In this document: positions 48,655 to 60,900 of the stretch, piece after piece
Layout of the letters: each line of letters starts with the position of its first letter
How positions within the stretch are numbered: position 1 is the stretch's first letter
From: Parascedosporium putredinis
Lineage: Eukaryota; Ascomycota; Sordariomycetes; Microascales; Microascaceae
Length of the DNA stretch: 64,000 nt
Assembly (NCBI GenBank): GCA_949357655.1
Contig: CASHTG010000009.1
Location: 930,001-994,000 of the forward strand
Direction of reading: 5' to 3'
Position numbers and translations under genes: made by a program
Notes under the pieces: generated by a model
Databases searched by the model: none
Told to the model about the DNA's origin: nothing
What the model saw: the letters and a program-made list of their open reading frames with translations, nothing else

Positions 48655-50435
48655 CTTTCCTGCCCATAGCGCTGCAAAGGTGTTGGTTCCCCGCTGTGTC
48701 GACGACCTAGAAAGACAAGACTGGTCTAAACGCTTTCACACATAGTCACTTCTGTAGTCGCATTAAGGTATTCATCAAGTTTATTTCCGCGCGCATCCTT
48801 TCTTTCCATCATACGACCCACTTCTTCTTTTCGTCATCGAGCTACCGCCGTACCGCAAGCGAGATAAACACACAACTATTCGATCAACGCAATGTATCCT
48901 CCTGTTCTCCCTATTCTCGTGGACTTGGTGGAGTCTAGCTGACGTCTCTCCTTTTCGCATGCATAAATATGCCACAAGAGACACGGATTATGCTGGATGG
49001 GACCATCGTTTGCTAGCAGCACGGCTCCATTTTCATCATCGCTGCTCGAGTTTGCCTGAGTTACACCACGTAAGCCATCACATCTCTACATATACGTTTG
49101 GATGCACTAGAGATCAACGGGAATTTCCTAGGCGACCCGCTGTCATCAGGCTCATCCGCCTACTGTTTACAGGGACGGCCTAAAGGATGTTCTGCCCATT
49201 CACTGCAGGCCCGAGGTGAATCCCAAACGAGTCCGTAGACCGAATACACGGCAGTAGGTGTACTATGGACAGAGCACAACGGCTGATCGTGACTTGGCCT
49301 CGCCGCCGCCCTCCCCGCCCTTTGGCATGGACTTGGCCAGCAATATCCACTTGCTGTCGCCACCGGGCATTTCCTAGGCATCTCGCGAGTGAATTAGCGA
49401 TCAGGCTGCGGGTTCTTCTATAGCTCAACGGTAGCCGCCAATACCCTCGATGGTATGGTCGATGTTAGGTTCATCTTAAAGATTAGAACCTGGTATAACC
49501 GAGGACAACATAGTGTACACATTCAACGACGCCAAAAAGTGCTCCTAAAGACCTTGGCCCATTGGTAGCTTGCATGATGTTTTCAGCCGCGGCCTAGACA
49601 GTGACAGACTGAGGGCCGTAGCTCTCTTTGACGGGGATGGCCTTCTGCGAGCGCCATTCAATGACAAAGACGGCGGCGAGCGGATGGAGCAGCAAGACCA
49701 ACCATCCTGGCGCTGCGATGGGCTACTGGTATTGGCAGCACTTACGACGGGAATCTTGCCCCTGTTAAGTTAGCACCGATGATGGAAATGAGAGTATCAG
49801 AAGGGCATGAACCTTCAGCGGCTCACATGCCCAGTTAGAGAATTGTTAATAGCATTCTACGACCTATGGCTGCCGGGGCGACTGAATGCCAAACACCACG
49901 AGAATATGGATGTGTCTCGTACGAAAACCTCCTGAGGGACCAGGTTTAGTGTTTAGGTTGGCGGGGTTTATCTGTTTGTGTCTCTTCAGACCAAGGTGGG
50001 CCTACCTATAGTCGGACCAGGTAGCAAAATGAGCAGGAAGTGGAGTTGATATACTGGAGGAGGAACTTGAAACTAGTCAAAGCAAGAGTCACGCTGAAAT
50101 GGCGAATCCTTGATTGAGCTAGTGGAGTTTGATGCCCATTGAAATAAACCGAGTCATCGAGAACAGCTACACCAGTGGCCATGTATATAATAACTTTGTT
50201 CCTCAAACCTCTGTTTTTACAAAGATATAGAGAAACAAGAAGTGCACACAATACTAAGTTTACAATATGAACTAAGCAGAACTTCTATCTTTATTACCTT
50301 AATATATAGCTTATCTATGCAGCTAATCAAGAACCTAGAACTGGATTATTATACATCGCTTAGTTCCTACTCCCCGATAGCTACAGGCGGGGATGCGCAT
50401 ACTGTAAGACGATCTAGCGGCAGTTAGTGTGGCCG
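48655..50435. other. Convergent intergenic region, no gene seen
   Basis: About 1.8 kb, AT-rich toward the NLR gene (50200-50400). It may contain old mobile-element remains, but I find no terminal repeats or transposase motif. Confidence 0.45.
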
Positions 50436-53400
50436 TTAGCTACCGACCTGGCCACTTTGTAGAGATGCGCGGCCAAGGTCATGCTGTGAGGCGAGCCGGT
50501 CAGGGTGATTCTCCGCAAGTGTTTGCCGGATTGCTACAACCTTCTTAAGGAGCTGGATCGCATCGCCGATCTGGCCATTCTGTAGATATGCGCGGCTAAG
50601 TTCATGCTGCGAGGTGAGTCGGTCAGGGTGGCCCTCTGCGAGTGTTTGCCGCTCGATTGCTACACCCTTCTCAAGGAGCTGGATCGCATCGCCGATCTGG
50701 CCATTCTGAAGATATGCGCGGCCAAGTTCATGCTGTGAGGCGAGCCGGCTAGGGTGATCCTCTGCAAGTGTTTGCTGCTTGATTGCTACAACCTTCTCAA
50801 GGAGCTGTATGGCATCGCCGATCTGGCCATTCTGTAGATATGCGCGGCCAAGTTCATGCTGTGAGGTGAGCCGGCTAGGGTGATCCTCTGTAAGGGTTTG
50901 CTGCTTGATTGCTACAACCTGCTTAAGGAGCTGGATCGCATCGCCAATCTGGCCATTCCGGAGATATGCGCGGCCAAGTTCATGCTGTGAGGTGAGCCGG
51001 CTAGGGTGATCCTCTGTAAGGGTTTGCTGCTTGATTGCTACAACCTGCTTAAGGAGCTGGATGGCATCGCCGATCTGGCCATTCTGTAGATATGCGCCGC
51101 CAAGTTCATGCTGTGAGGCGAGCCGGCTGGGGTGATCCTCTGCGAGTGTTTGCCGCTCGATTGCTACAACCTGCTCAAGGAGCTGGATCGCATCGCCGAT
51201 CTGGCCATTCTCGAGATATGCGCCGCCAAGGACCTGCTGTGAGGCGAGCCGGCTAGGGTGATCCTCTGCAAGGGTTTGCCGCTCGATTGCTACAGCCTGC
51301 TTAAGGAGCTGGATCGCATCGCTGATCTGGCCATTCTCTATATATGCGCGGCCAAGTTCATGCTGTGAGGTGAGCCGGCTAGGGTGATCCTCTGTAAGGG
51401 TTTTCTGCTTGATTGCTACAACCTGCTTAAGGAGCTGGATCGCATCGCCAATCTGGCCATTCCGGAGATATGCGCGGCCAAGTTCATGCTGTGAGGCGAG
51501 CCGACTAGGGTGATCCTCTGCGAGTGGTTGCCGCTCGATTGCTACAGCCTGCTTAAGCTGTGACACCGCCTCTCGGTATCGACCATCTTGCATCAGGCAG
51601 CGACCTATCCAGAAATGTAGGTCACCTGCTCTATCACTCCGTCCTTTACCACATTGTAGTGCTTTTAAAGCATGCGGGAGATATTGCCTCCATATCTCAC
51701 GATTCTCCCAGTCGCCGGTTGGGAAGATATCTGCGAAATGCTCGATTGCACTTATACTGGTATCTTGTGTTATATCCTGCTTCTGGGTCCATAATTCCGT
51801 CGCCGCATAGACTAAACTGTGCATGTCGTAAACATCGTCGTCTCGTTTACTGAGAAAACTATATCCACAGAGTGTGCCGATCGCTTTCAATAGCTGCTGT
51901 TCTGATGCGCCGCCTCTAGGAAGCATTGATCTTGGTATAGCCTTTGGCTCGATACAAGTGATGAATGTAAGCAATCTGACTGCAGCAGTATCCTTTTAGA
52001 GATTTGATCAAACGATATCTGCCAGGTTATAGAGATTGCATTCTCATGTGTATACCGGGTCCTATCATGAAAGTTGCTGCTTATCAATTCTTGCTTATTT
52101 CTCTGGTCTTGGTGTCTGAATAACTGGAGATACTCCGTTATATTAATTCCGTTCTCGTTGATGTATGCTGATGCTTGTTTAATAGCTAGTGGGAGGTAAA
52201 TAAGTTCCTGTAAAAGGTCGTTTATAGCTGCCTCATCATTTAGTTGATCCTCGTGGTATACCAAGCTGGTGAGAAACCCTTTGCTTCGTTTTCAGTCATC
52301 TCTGGCAGCTTCATCGAGTTACCTCCAGCAACTGAAGTTGCAATTCTCTTAGTTCGGGTAGTGTATAGGATTCTCCCATTATCACTACTTGGGAGGTAGT
52401 CGCTGATACTCCGCTGCTGTTTAGTGGATAAAAGGAGTAAATCCTCGTCATCGGCATTATCGATGACTAGGAGCCATTGTCCCGCTTTCTCAGAGCTGAG
52501 GTAGTCGCAAAGGGTTTCTTTCGGATCCTCCTTGTCGAATTGCTGTAATCCGACCTTTTTAAAGATTTCGGCATATGCTTGCTCAAATGTGGCATAGCTT
52601 AGAGCCGAGACCCAAAAGATTGAGTGGTTTGGCCGGTTTTCCTTTACCCAGTATATGAGCCGAAGTGCAAGCTGGGTCTTTCCGATACCGCCTAGACCAA
52701 AAATTGCAACATTGTGGACGCTATTAGATGAAAATAGCTTTTCTTGAAGCTTCTCAAGGAGGTCCTCACGGCCTACAAAGTGCGGATTGCTCGGGAAGGG
52801 AATATAAAATGATAGGTTGGCTATACATCATTAGACAAGCCACCTCACTAGGGTCAATGAGAAGGGCTTCACATACGGCCGTCCCTTTGTCGTGAACCCG
52901 GAGGCTTTTGGTTGAGAATCCTGCGTATTCTTTGACGAGTTTCCCATATGTCGCGTCGTTACGCTTTGCGAACTTGCATAGATCTCGATGGCTTCTATCG
53001 ATTGGTACTTGGTCTTCCTCGTCAATATTCAATAATGCCGACTCTTTGCTCACAATCTAACATTTGAAGATAGAGATTAGTATTGTAGAGGAGTCGTATT
53101 TGATCTAGTTCGTACCAGGGTCCTAAGAAATCCTGGCGGTTTCATCTCATAAAAGCTCACAATCTGGTATTGTGAGAGTTCGCGTCTGAAGGCAGTTGTG
53201 AGCTGGGCCAATGTGTCGCTGTTTTCTTTTAACGCCTTTACCAGTTTCGAACTTGGCTTATTTGTCATGGTATTAGCGACTCCCGCCAAAACTTTTCCAT
53301 ACTTTGCCTTATCGCTACCACGATGAGGTGTTCCAAAGAAGATGATTCCAAGCGTATTCTGCTGGATACTCTGATACCGTAGTTCGGTTTTGGCTGACAA

Positions 53401-53890
53401 CAGCGCCTATTTACATTGGTCCTTAGCAAACATAAATTTTCGCATAGTTTGAGACTAGTCATACACATACCTGCTTCACTATGATTCCCCCTAGAGAATG
53501 GGCGATGAAGATGATTGGCTGACTCTTTCGCTCTCCCTCTCGCTCGTCGATTAGGCTGCTGAGTAGATCTTTGGCATGGTCTACAATATCCGCTGTGGTA
53601 TTCCCAAACACGGCGTCAGCATTGTACCCGAAGTTGAAAATTCTGGCCTCGGGAACATCGACCGGTAAAAATTCACCGGGCCAAAACGCGGCCGTTGCTG
53701 CGTTCGTCCAGGATCTCGTCGCATCTCCGTTGAGCCCGTGGATCAGAACAAGGCTGTGAAAGCGGATGATTGATCAGTATCATCAATTGCATTGTCTACT
53801 GCTATCGCAGAATCGCAAGTTCACCTACTCAACAGCGTGAGGACGGGGCGGGTCGGCCTCGAGCGGGGTGTAGAGAAGGGCCAGGCCCAT
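50436..53890 (-). CDS. NLR-type protein: alpha/beta-hydrolase (SesB/LipA-like) - NB-ARC - TPR
   Basis: Starts at 53890 (MGLALLYTPLEADPPRPHAV). After an intron comes the hydrolase domain with LVLIHGLNGDATRSWTN and nucleophile elbow FIAHSLGGIIVKQ, then IIFFGTPHRGSD. The NB-ARC domain has P-loop AIFGLGGIGKTQLALRLIYW, Walker B QWLLVIDNADDEDLL, an arginine motif in GRILYTTRTKRIA and YLPLAIKQASAYI. Then a helical linker (LLTFITCIEPKAIPRSMLPR, YDMHSLVYAATELW) and about nine TPR-like units of 42 residues. One-base losses near 52005 and 52275, and an unresolved short intron or shift near 52840, break the frame. This lipase/NB-ARC/TPR layout belongs to fungal NLRs, some of which control heterokaryon incompatibility or cell death. 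A role in allorecognition or immunity is inferred; the ligand is unknown. Confidence 0.85.
50445..51560 (-). repeat. Array of about nine near-identical 126-bp TPR-coding repeats
   Basis: Each unit encodes 42 residues around the cores HPSRLASQHELGRAYLQNGQ and IGDAIQLLKQVVAI. Units differ mainly at a few positions (K/E, R/G and Q/R/E in the variable helix). The last unit (near 50520) lacks one codon, and the array ends abruptly at a stop 50436-50438 within the next helix. High internal identity implies recent duplication or gene conversion. Confidence 0.9.
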
Positions 53891-55970
53891 GGTCGATGCT
53901 GGAGGTGCCGTTTCTTATCGATAATATCAAAACGAAGTGAGGTTAAGCCGCACGGAGCGAAGGCGGACTAACTCCCGTGTCGGGGTGGGTCTTGAACGGC
54001 AGCGAAGACTTTTAGATTACACTTCAAGTGGAAACTGGATCCATCCAGCATCTAGATTTTGAGCGGGGAAAGGGGCGGGCGGGGAACTTTGGTCTTCATG
54101 GGCAAACTGAAGCCACCGCAGCCTGGTGGCATGGATGAATCACGTGGCGAAAATGAGGCCCAACTACATTAGTAGAAGTAGTGCAGCTTTTATTGCGTCT
54201 ACATCTCGACATGTCGGCCCAACGGTGCCTCGCTTGCCATTGGTTCGTCGGAGAGTATAGACGAAGTCTCTCCTTGACGCTATTCAGACCTCTCGACCAA
54301 GTACCGATGGCGGAGCATTCAAATCCATGACAAGATCAAATTCTGTGCTGTATTTGCGCATGCATTTGAGCAAGTTGGAGCCGACTGCGGTACTCTGAGC
54401 TACCTATTGAATGTGATCGAGGTAGTTGATGGAGACGTTGAGCTCGTTTCGCGAGGATTAGCGAGGACTCCGCGATTTACAGCTAGCGTTATCAAACTCT
54501 AGAGCTGATGAAGGTCTAATACGTAACTGCTTGCTACCACATCATTGTGATCCAGCGGCGTATTTCATCGTATCTCTTACTATTTGTCTTATTATTTAGC
54601 AACTAGTTCTCTCTGCCAATATAGGGAATCTTGAATCTTAGTCTACGCGGCTGGTAACTATTTTTCGCAATCGTCTACGAAGTTGTTATCTTGCTAAAGC
54701 GCTTGAAAGGAATCGTGAACACAACTGCGCAAAGAGCGCAACACAGATATATCTCCGCGAGCATCTTCTTGTATTTTGTGTTTCTTCCAGCGCGCATCTG
54801 TAAGTTCCAGCTCGTGGTGCTTTCTGGTCATGGGCGAGCAGTGTTCCCTTTCGCCCACCGCAGGAATTAGCGCAAGCATCCAACTCGGACTATCGGACTC
54901 CACTCTCAGTAGAAGTTGGCATGCCTAAATCGGGCTCGGGACCTATCTGGAATGTCGAAGGTGCTGTTCGGGATGGCATATGGCTCAGTCGGTTTGAGGG
55001 GGCCTACCACCTATATGAGAACAAACGAATTCGAATTCGACTCTTCGCGAATTCCTCCACAGCCTTACCCAAGAGCGCAACCCCAAGCCGAGTCATGTCG
55101 CACGAGTGGACATACGACGAAGCCTTCCTGTCGTCTCGAGTGCTCCCCTCTCCTGTGCCTCACCGCTCTGTGCTTTCAAGCTGTATGTGCGAGTCATGAT
55201 TCAGATTGAGATTTCAAGAAAAAGCAACAGAGCACACGCCTTTGTGTCTTTGCTTTTGCCCATCCCCTATCAGGAAGAAACGTAAGCTCGCGAAAGCGCG
55301 CAGAGCGCAGCGCATGTGCTATAGCCGATCCCCAATGGGCCTTGCTGCTTCCTGCGGGCGACATAAGCAACGAGCCTCGCCACCGCGCCTGACACAGTCG
55401 CCGAATATGGAGCTGGACCCACCCACACAGGCAGGTTGCTTGGCGGGCGCTGCTTTTCTTGTCCCAATTCGTGGATGAGAGCGTCAGAGGGTAGTATTAG
55501 ACTGGTGGGTCTCCGCTTCGCGAGACGGCCAGGATGGGAACTCTGCTGGCCACCCCTGGCATGGCTCGTCTTGTCATGCAAATAAAGGGATAGACTGTAA
55601 AACTAGTAAACATCTCGTGCCTACAAGCAGGTGTTTTAGTGAATGGCGGCTCGGACCCGGATAAGGATGAGCTACTAGAGAAAGGCTAGTCCCGAATCTC
55701 TTGATACATGGGGTTTTGGGAACTGACCAGGCCGGAAGCTGAGCGGAGGGAGTTACCACGGCTTCATCATAGACATGTGAGATGATTATTAGGACTAGTA
55801 GAATTATCAAATTATAGAGATTGCAATGATTTATGCAACAAAGCGATGAGCGCAGTAGAGTATAGTAGTGTACAAGAATTATATTGATATCATTTTTTTC
55901 GTCGCCTCTTGGCCATATTATAACAGTGGTATCATTTCAAGGAAAGTAATCGTTCTCTCGCGAGTTTGGT
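53891..55970. other. Intergenic region upstream of the NLR gene
   Basis: About 2 kb. A frame of 92 codons from 54921 reads plausibly (MPKSGSGPIWNVEGAVRDGI) but has no family match and no continuation I can support, so it is not called. Otherwise nothing seen. Confidence 0.4.
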
Positions 55971-57932
55971 TTAACAGTAAGTCTCGTCCGACCGGTTCGA
56001 GTCCACCGAGGTCCTCCTCTCCTTCACAAACTTGGGCCACGTGTTGGTCAGCACGAGGTACTTGATGCTCTTCTCCACCTCGTCGAACACGGTCGCGTCA
56101 AAAGCGTCGGGGATATCCCCCAGAACATGACGCCGTCGGCGCACGACGAGGTCCTCGCCTTCTTGTCGCCGCTCCGCACGCTGCTGCCCGACCCGACGGC
56201 GGTGAGCTCCGAGGCGGACGACGTCTCGATGGTGTCAAAGGGACACACGGGATCGGCGACGACCTGGCGGCTGCCAAACATGACGCGGGCGGCGGCCTCG
56301 AAGATGTCGTTGAGCTTGCGCAGCTCCGAGGACGCGATGTTGATGGGGAACTCGGCGCCCTTGGGATTGATGTACTCGTTGTAGATGCGCAGGGCGTGGT
56401 TGAACTTGTCGCGGGCGAGCTCGCGCGCGATGGCCGTGGTCTTGCTGCCCGGCCCGGCCTCGGTGCTCTTGGCGGCGGCGGGAAGGAGGACTTCCACTCG
56501 GCGACGCTCATGAGAAACGCAATGTTCTCGCCGGAGAAGTCCTTGAGGGCGGAGAACTGGCGCAGGGGCTCGGGGTTCTTGTCGAGGACGTACTCGAGGG
56601 CGCCGATGACGAGGACGCTGTCGCTGGTGGAGAAGGCGGAGGAGGCCTTGCCGACGCCGGCGAGGGACTTCCACGAGTCGGAGACGGAGTCGTCGTTCTT
56701 GGCCTTGTTGCGGGATTCCCAGCGGGCGATGGAGTCGAGGGTTTCTTGCTGGAGGGATTGGTGGCGCATGGTTTGGTAGCAGGGGTAGAGGATGGTGAAG
56801 ATTTCGAGGACCATGACGGAGACGGCGATCCTGTTGGGTGAGAAAACGCGAGGTTAGCGGTGAAGCGAGGGAGGTAAAGAGGTAGATGGGCGTATGTAGA
56901 TTTATATAGATGCGGCTATTGAATGCAAGGGAGGGGATTTTGAACGAACCACTGAGGCGGGATGAAATACTGGTTCACCGGGGCCATGCCCGGGACGTAA
57001 AGAGCGATAAGCCACATGGGACTGGCATGAAGTCTGTAAAGCAAGACGCGCATATTAGCAAAATTGGTCCCGTTGCGGTCGGTTGTAGCAATGAATGGTA
57101 AGTTTGGGGTGGGGATAGATATTACCCTGCGAGACAGCAAGCCATGGTCTGGATCCGCCATCCATGGGTGTCGTGAATGTTACGGGCCTTCCAGAGGATG
57201 AAGGGGGCAAAGACCCAGGCCCACAAGATCTGCCAGAACACCGAGGGCCACCACTCCCAGCCCTTGGACGCGGCGGCCTTTGCTCGGCGGGGTGCCGGTG
57301 ACCTCGGTGCCGGGTACACCGAACTCGGGGTGGAATTTGCGCGTGATGAGGAACATGACGGTGGTCAAGAAAAGCTGCACTTTTGTGTTAGAAAGCCACG
57401 AGGAAAATGAGGAGGAAAATAAAAAAGGAAAAAACTCACCTGGAAGAGCATGCCGAGGCTGACGTATAGAAGCATCCTGGTCGGGTAGTCGAGCTTGCGA
57501 TGAATGCTCCGGAGCGAAGGCTTCTCCGTCTCGGGCCTAGATCGAACGGTCGACATGCTGTCGTGGCGGGCGAACCGCTTCTGGGCCTTGGAGACGTAGA
57601 GAAGCTGAGTGTTGGAGGCCTGGAAGAGGGCGATGCCGAAGGGCAGGTAGATGCTCATGATCCAGTACTCGACGGCGGCGGGCATGAGGGCACCGTAGAC
57701 GTAGCCGAGTTGGACGGCGAGCCAGTAGAGGTGCAGCATGATGACGGCGGCGAAGGACAGGGACAAGGAGCGGACGCGCAGGAGAGGCAGGTCGCGGCGG
57801 AGGTAGAGGAAGACCATGCCGGCGACGAGGATGGTGGTCCAGATGATGGCGAAGACGGTCCAGAAGATGCCGACTCCGTCGAAGGCGACGCCGGGCGGGG
57901 CGCCGAGTCGGCGGGGAGTCCATGTCCGACAT
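55971..57932 (-). CDS. Seven-transmembrane protein with C-terminal RGS domain
   Basis: Plasma-membrane protein of the fungal GprK/Rgs7-like type, joining a receptor-like 7TM part to a regulator of G-protein signalling. TM segments seen: [68 protein letters not shown] joined to [30 protein letters not shown], and [17 protein letters not shown]. The RGS domain follows ([57 protein letters not shown]) and ends with a helix before the TAA at 55971. The first exon is 57932-57440, and the second starts at 57374; further introns lie near 57070-57125 and 56830-56960. One-base losses occur near 57910, 57895, 57285 and 56110, and around 56480. It probably speeds GTP hydrolysis by a G-alpha subunit after sensing an outside cue; the cue is unknown. 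Confidence 0.87.
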
Positions 57933-60900
57933 TGTCGAGGTGGGCCTTTTTGGTAATGTTTTGTAACCGATGAGAAAAGGAGAGCGAGGTCTTAAGAGAA
58001 GACCTGGTGTTGCGGTTTGGGTGTTTTAAACCGGGTATATATTAAGGATCGTGTGAGGCTGGAGTTTCCTAGGCCGGTGAAAATGGGTTGGTTCTGTTCT
58101 TGTGCTGTTTGTCCGAGGAGAGCGGAGGTGATAAAGGCGTCCGCCCAAGCTGGAGAAAGGAACGAACAAGGAACAAAAAGAAAAGGACAAAAACAAATCA
58201 AGAGAGCCGAGATCGCGTGGACGAGCTACACTTGGGGCAGTCGAGGCAACTTGGAGAGAAGCTGTCTAACAAAAGGAAAGGAAGAGAAACATGCACGAGG
58301 GTTTGGGGAGCACGGAGCGCCTCGGTGTTATATAGACTTGGGAGACAGAGAGAGAGAAAGAGAGACAACAGCCGCGTGTGAGATCAGAGACCCGCCCGAC
58401 ATCCGGATCGCGCAGGCACACACCCCCAGCAGGGAAAAGAAAAAGCCAATTCAGCCAAGCCCACCCGATAACGCAGGCTCGAGGGGGTGGGGGAGGAGGA
58501 AAAGAGAGCGAGAGTGTGTGAAAGTGAGAGCTGCAGCAAGCAGTGGCAGCTGGGTCAAGGGCAAGGGTTGACGAGGATCTGGGAAGTGGGAGGAAAGAGA
58601 CCTGGGGAAGAGAAGGATCCACTCAGTGATCAGTCAATTTCCTAAGTCGTTTTCACTCAAGATCTGAAGAAAAAGAAAGGAAAGAAGAAAAAGAAAAAAG
58701 AAAGGAATACAGGCGAGACAAGACAGGGGAGGGCCTGGGAAACACATGGGCATGCCTGGAGAGAGAGGGGGAAGGAGAGGTATATTCCCAGAAAAAGGAA
58801 AAAGAAAAGAAAAAGAAAAAAAAGGAAGTATAGCACGCCCAGTCGTCTAACAAAGCAGGGCGGCGGCATCCACAGGACTGGGCTGGAATGCACTCATTCC
58901 CTCTCGGGCTGGCTGGGGGAAGGGGAGGGATGCTCTTTGCTCTACCAAGTCAATCGCTTGCCCGGTCGTCGATCTGCTGTTGATCGCTCCCCTTCGAGTG
59001 CCTGCGCTAACGAAAGGTGGACACGCCACAGCACAGGGCTAATGCAGACGGACACCCCCTTCCCTTGCTCTCCCCTTCCTCCTCCAGACCCGGTTGTCAA
59101 CTGTGAGGCCGAGTCATCGGCCGTGGTGTCTGACTAGGCTTTCATCCTCCTCCCCGGGCGGAAGAGAGTGGCACATATTTGGCGTCACTGGAGATCCCTC
59201 CCCCAGTTGAGCAGATGCAGGCGATGCCAGGGGAAGGAAGGAAGAAAAAAGTGGAATTTCTACGCGTGGGAACAAGACGTCGAGTAAGTCAAGCGGAAGG
59301 GAGCAAAGAAGGTCTTTGGCGCAGATGCACATGCAATCGTAAGAATAGCGACGAGACGGAACGGGCGAAACCCGAACATAAGCGACGGCACAATGTGCCT
59401 CTTTGCAGTCCTTTTCCCTTCTCGCACTGCCTTTTGGGGTTGATGTCTTGGGCTGATCTCGCCCGCTGAGTGGTCGGCACTTTGACGCACTGGCCGCCGG
59501 GTCTTTTTTCTCTTTCTTATTTACTGTCCTTCCTGGGCTGGGAGACTTGGCTAATAAATCCCTGCAAGGATGAGATGGGGATAAGCACCAGCTATAGCGG
59601 AAAAGGGAAAGGCTTCCCTATCCGCTCCCCACCGGGAGTTGGACCGCCCGTTGGGAACGTCAAAAAAGAGACACCGACTTTGTGTCTGGTACTTGTATTA
59701 TGAACTAGTATGGAGACCACTCTCAGCTTCTTCATGCCCGCTCTCCAAGTACCCACGCGCCTGAGCGCTGTGACGGGAATGAACTCGAACTCGACGCGCC
59801 CAAGACACGACGGGACGAACGGGTGAGTAAGTCCTCGGATCAAGGTCACTTTTTGCGCATGGGGGCCAAGTTGGGTGAACAAAGGGACAGGGAAGACGCA
59901 GAAACCAAAGAAACAAAGAATTAAAAATAACAATGAGGAAAAAAAGACCCTCCACGGCAAAGCAGTCTGAGCGAATCGGCTCGCGGCTACCGAGGCAGCT
60001 TGTTCATCAACATGCTGCTCTCTGCACTGCACGAGCCTTTTCTTCTTTTTTCTCTCCCTCCCCCTGCCACTGTCTTTATGCTAAACGCGCTCTCTCGTCA
60101 GTGCCGTCAGTGCCAATTGACGCAGCCTTTTATTTTTAATTATTCTTCTTGTTTTCCCGCCAGCTTTTCCGCGTACTCTTCCAACCCCCATCAGCATGGT
60201 CCCATCCTGAACTGGCTCTGAAATGGCTGTGGTCCTGCCCTGCCCTGGTCCCCTGGCAGGTGCCCCACTTCGCCTCTGCCAGTGCCGGTGCCGCCAAGCG
60301 ATGCCATCTCGGGACGAATCAGGAACCCCTTGCTCTCGCTTTCAGCTGTTTCCGCGCACCACCTTCAACTCACACTCGCCTACCCTCGCCCACCCATTTT
60401 AGCCCTGGACGATCGTCCTTTTGTTCGACCCAACCAGCGCAACGAGCTTCGCCGTCGCAGTTGCAACGATATGGCCGATCCCGTTTCCTTGCGCTGGATC
60501 CTTGGGTTATCCCATATCGGGAACAGGACGAACCGATGGGGGAGCGGAGTGATTTTTGTTTTATGATAAGTGAAATAAAACCAAAAATTCGGTCTTCCTT
60601 CACGGCTGTCGTCATCACTCAATACCACATACCACATCCTCTCCGTGCAAATGTGATCGATCCAGTCCTACCTCGACTCTTGGGATATTACCACTGAACC
60701 CGTCCATTCCGTCAACTACCGACCACCCGCGCTAACGAAAAAGAAGCCCCGAATGCACATCACCCACCAAACAAATGGGATTTTCTGCTGGCTGGCCCAA
60801 CTTGCCCCCTCTCCCCCTGGCCCCTGGCCCTGTCAACCGTGATCTCCCGGGACCCTTTCCAGCCGCAATAGCTGGACCTCACCGGTCCATCATGACGATG

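Noticed and set aside
49425..49510. tRNA-like D-arm string (AGCTCAACGGTAGCC)
   Set aside because: No matching acceptor, anticodon or T-stem could be folded around it.
54921..55199. 92-codon frame upstream of the NLR gene
   Set aside because: The N-terminus reads plausibly, but nothing else supports a gene.
55990..56015. T-arm-like string (CCGGTTCGAGTCC)
   Set aside because: It falls inside the C-terminal codons of the RGS gene and has no tRNA partner stems.
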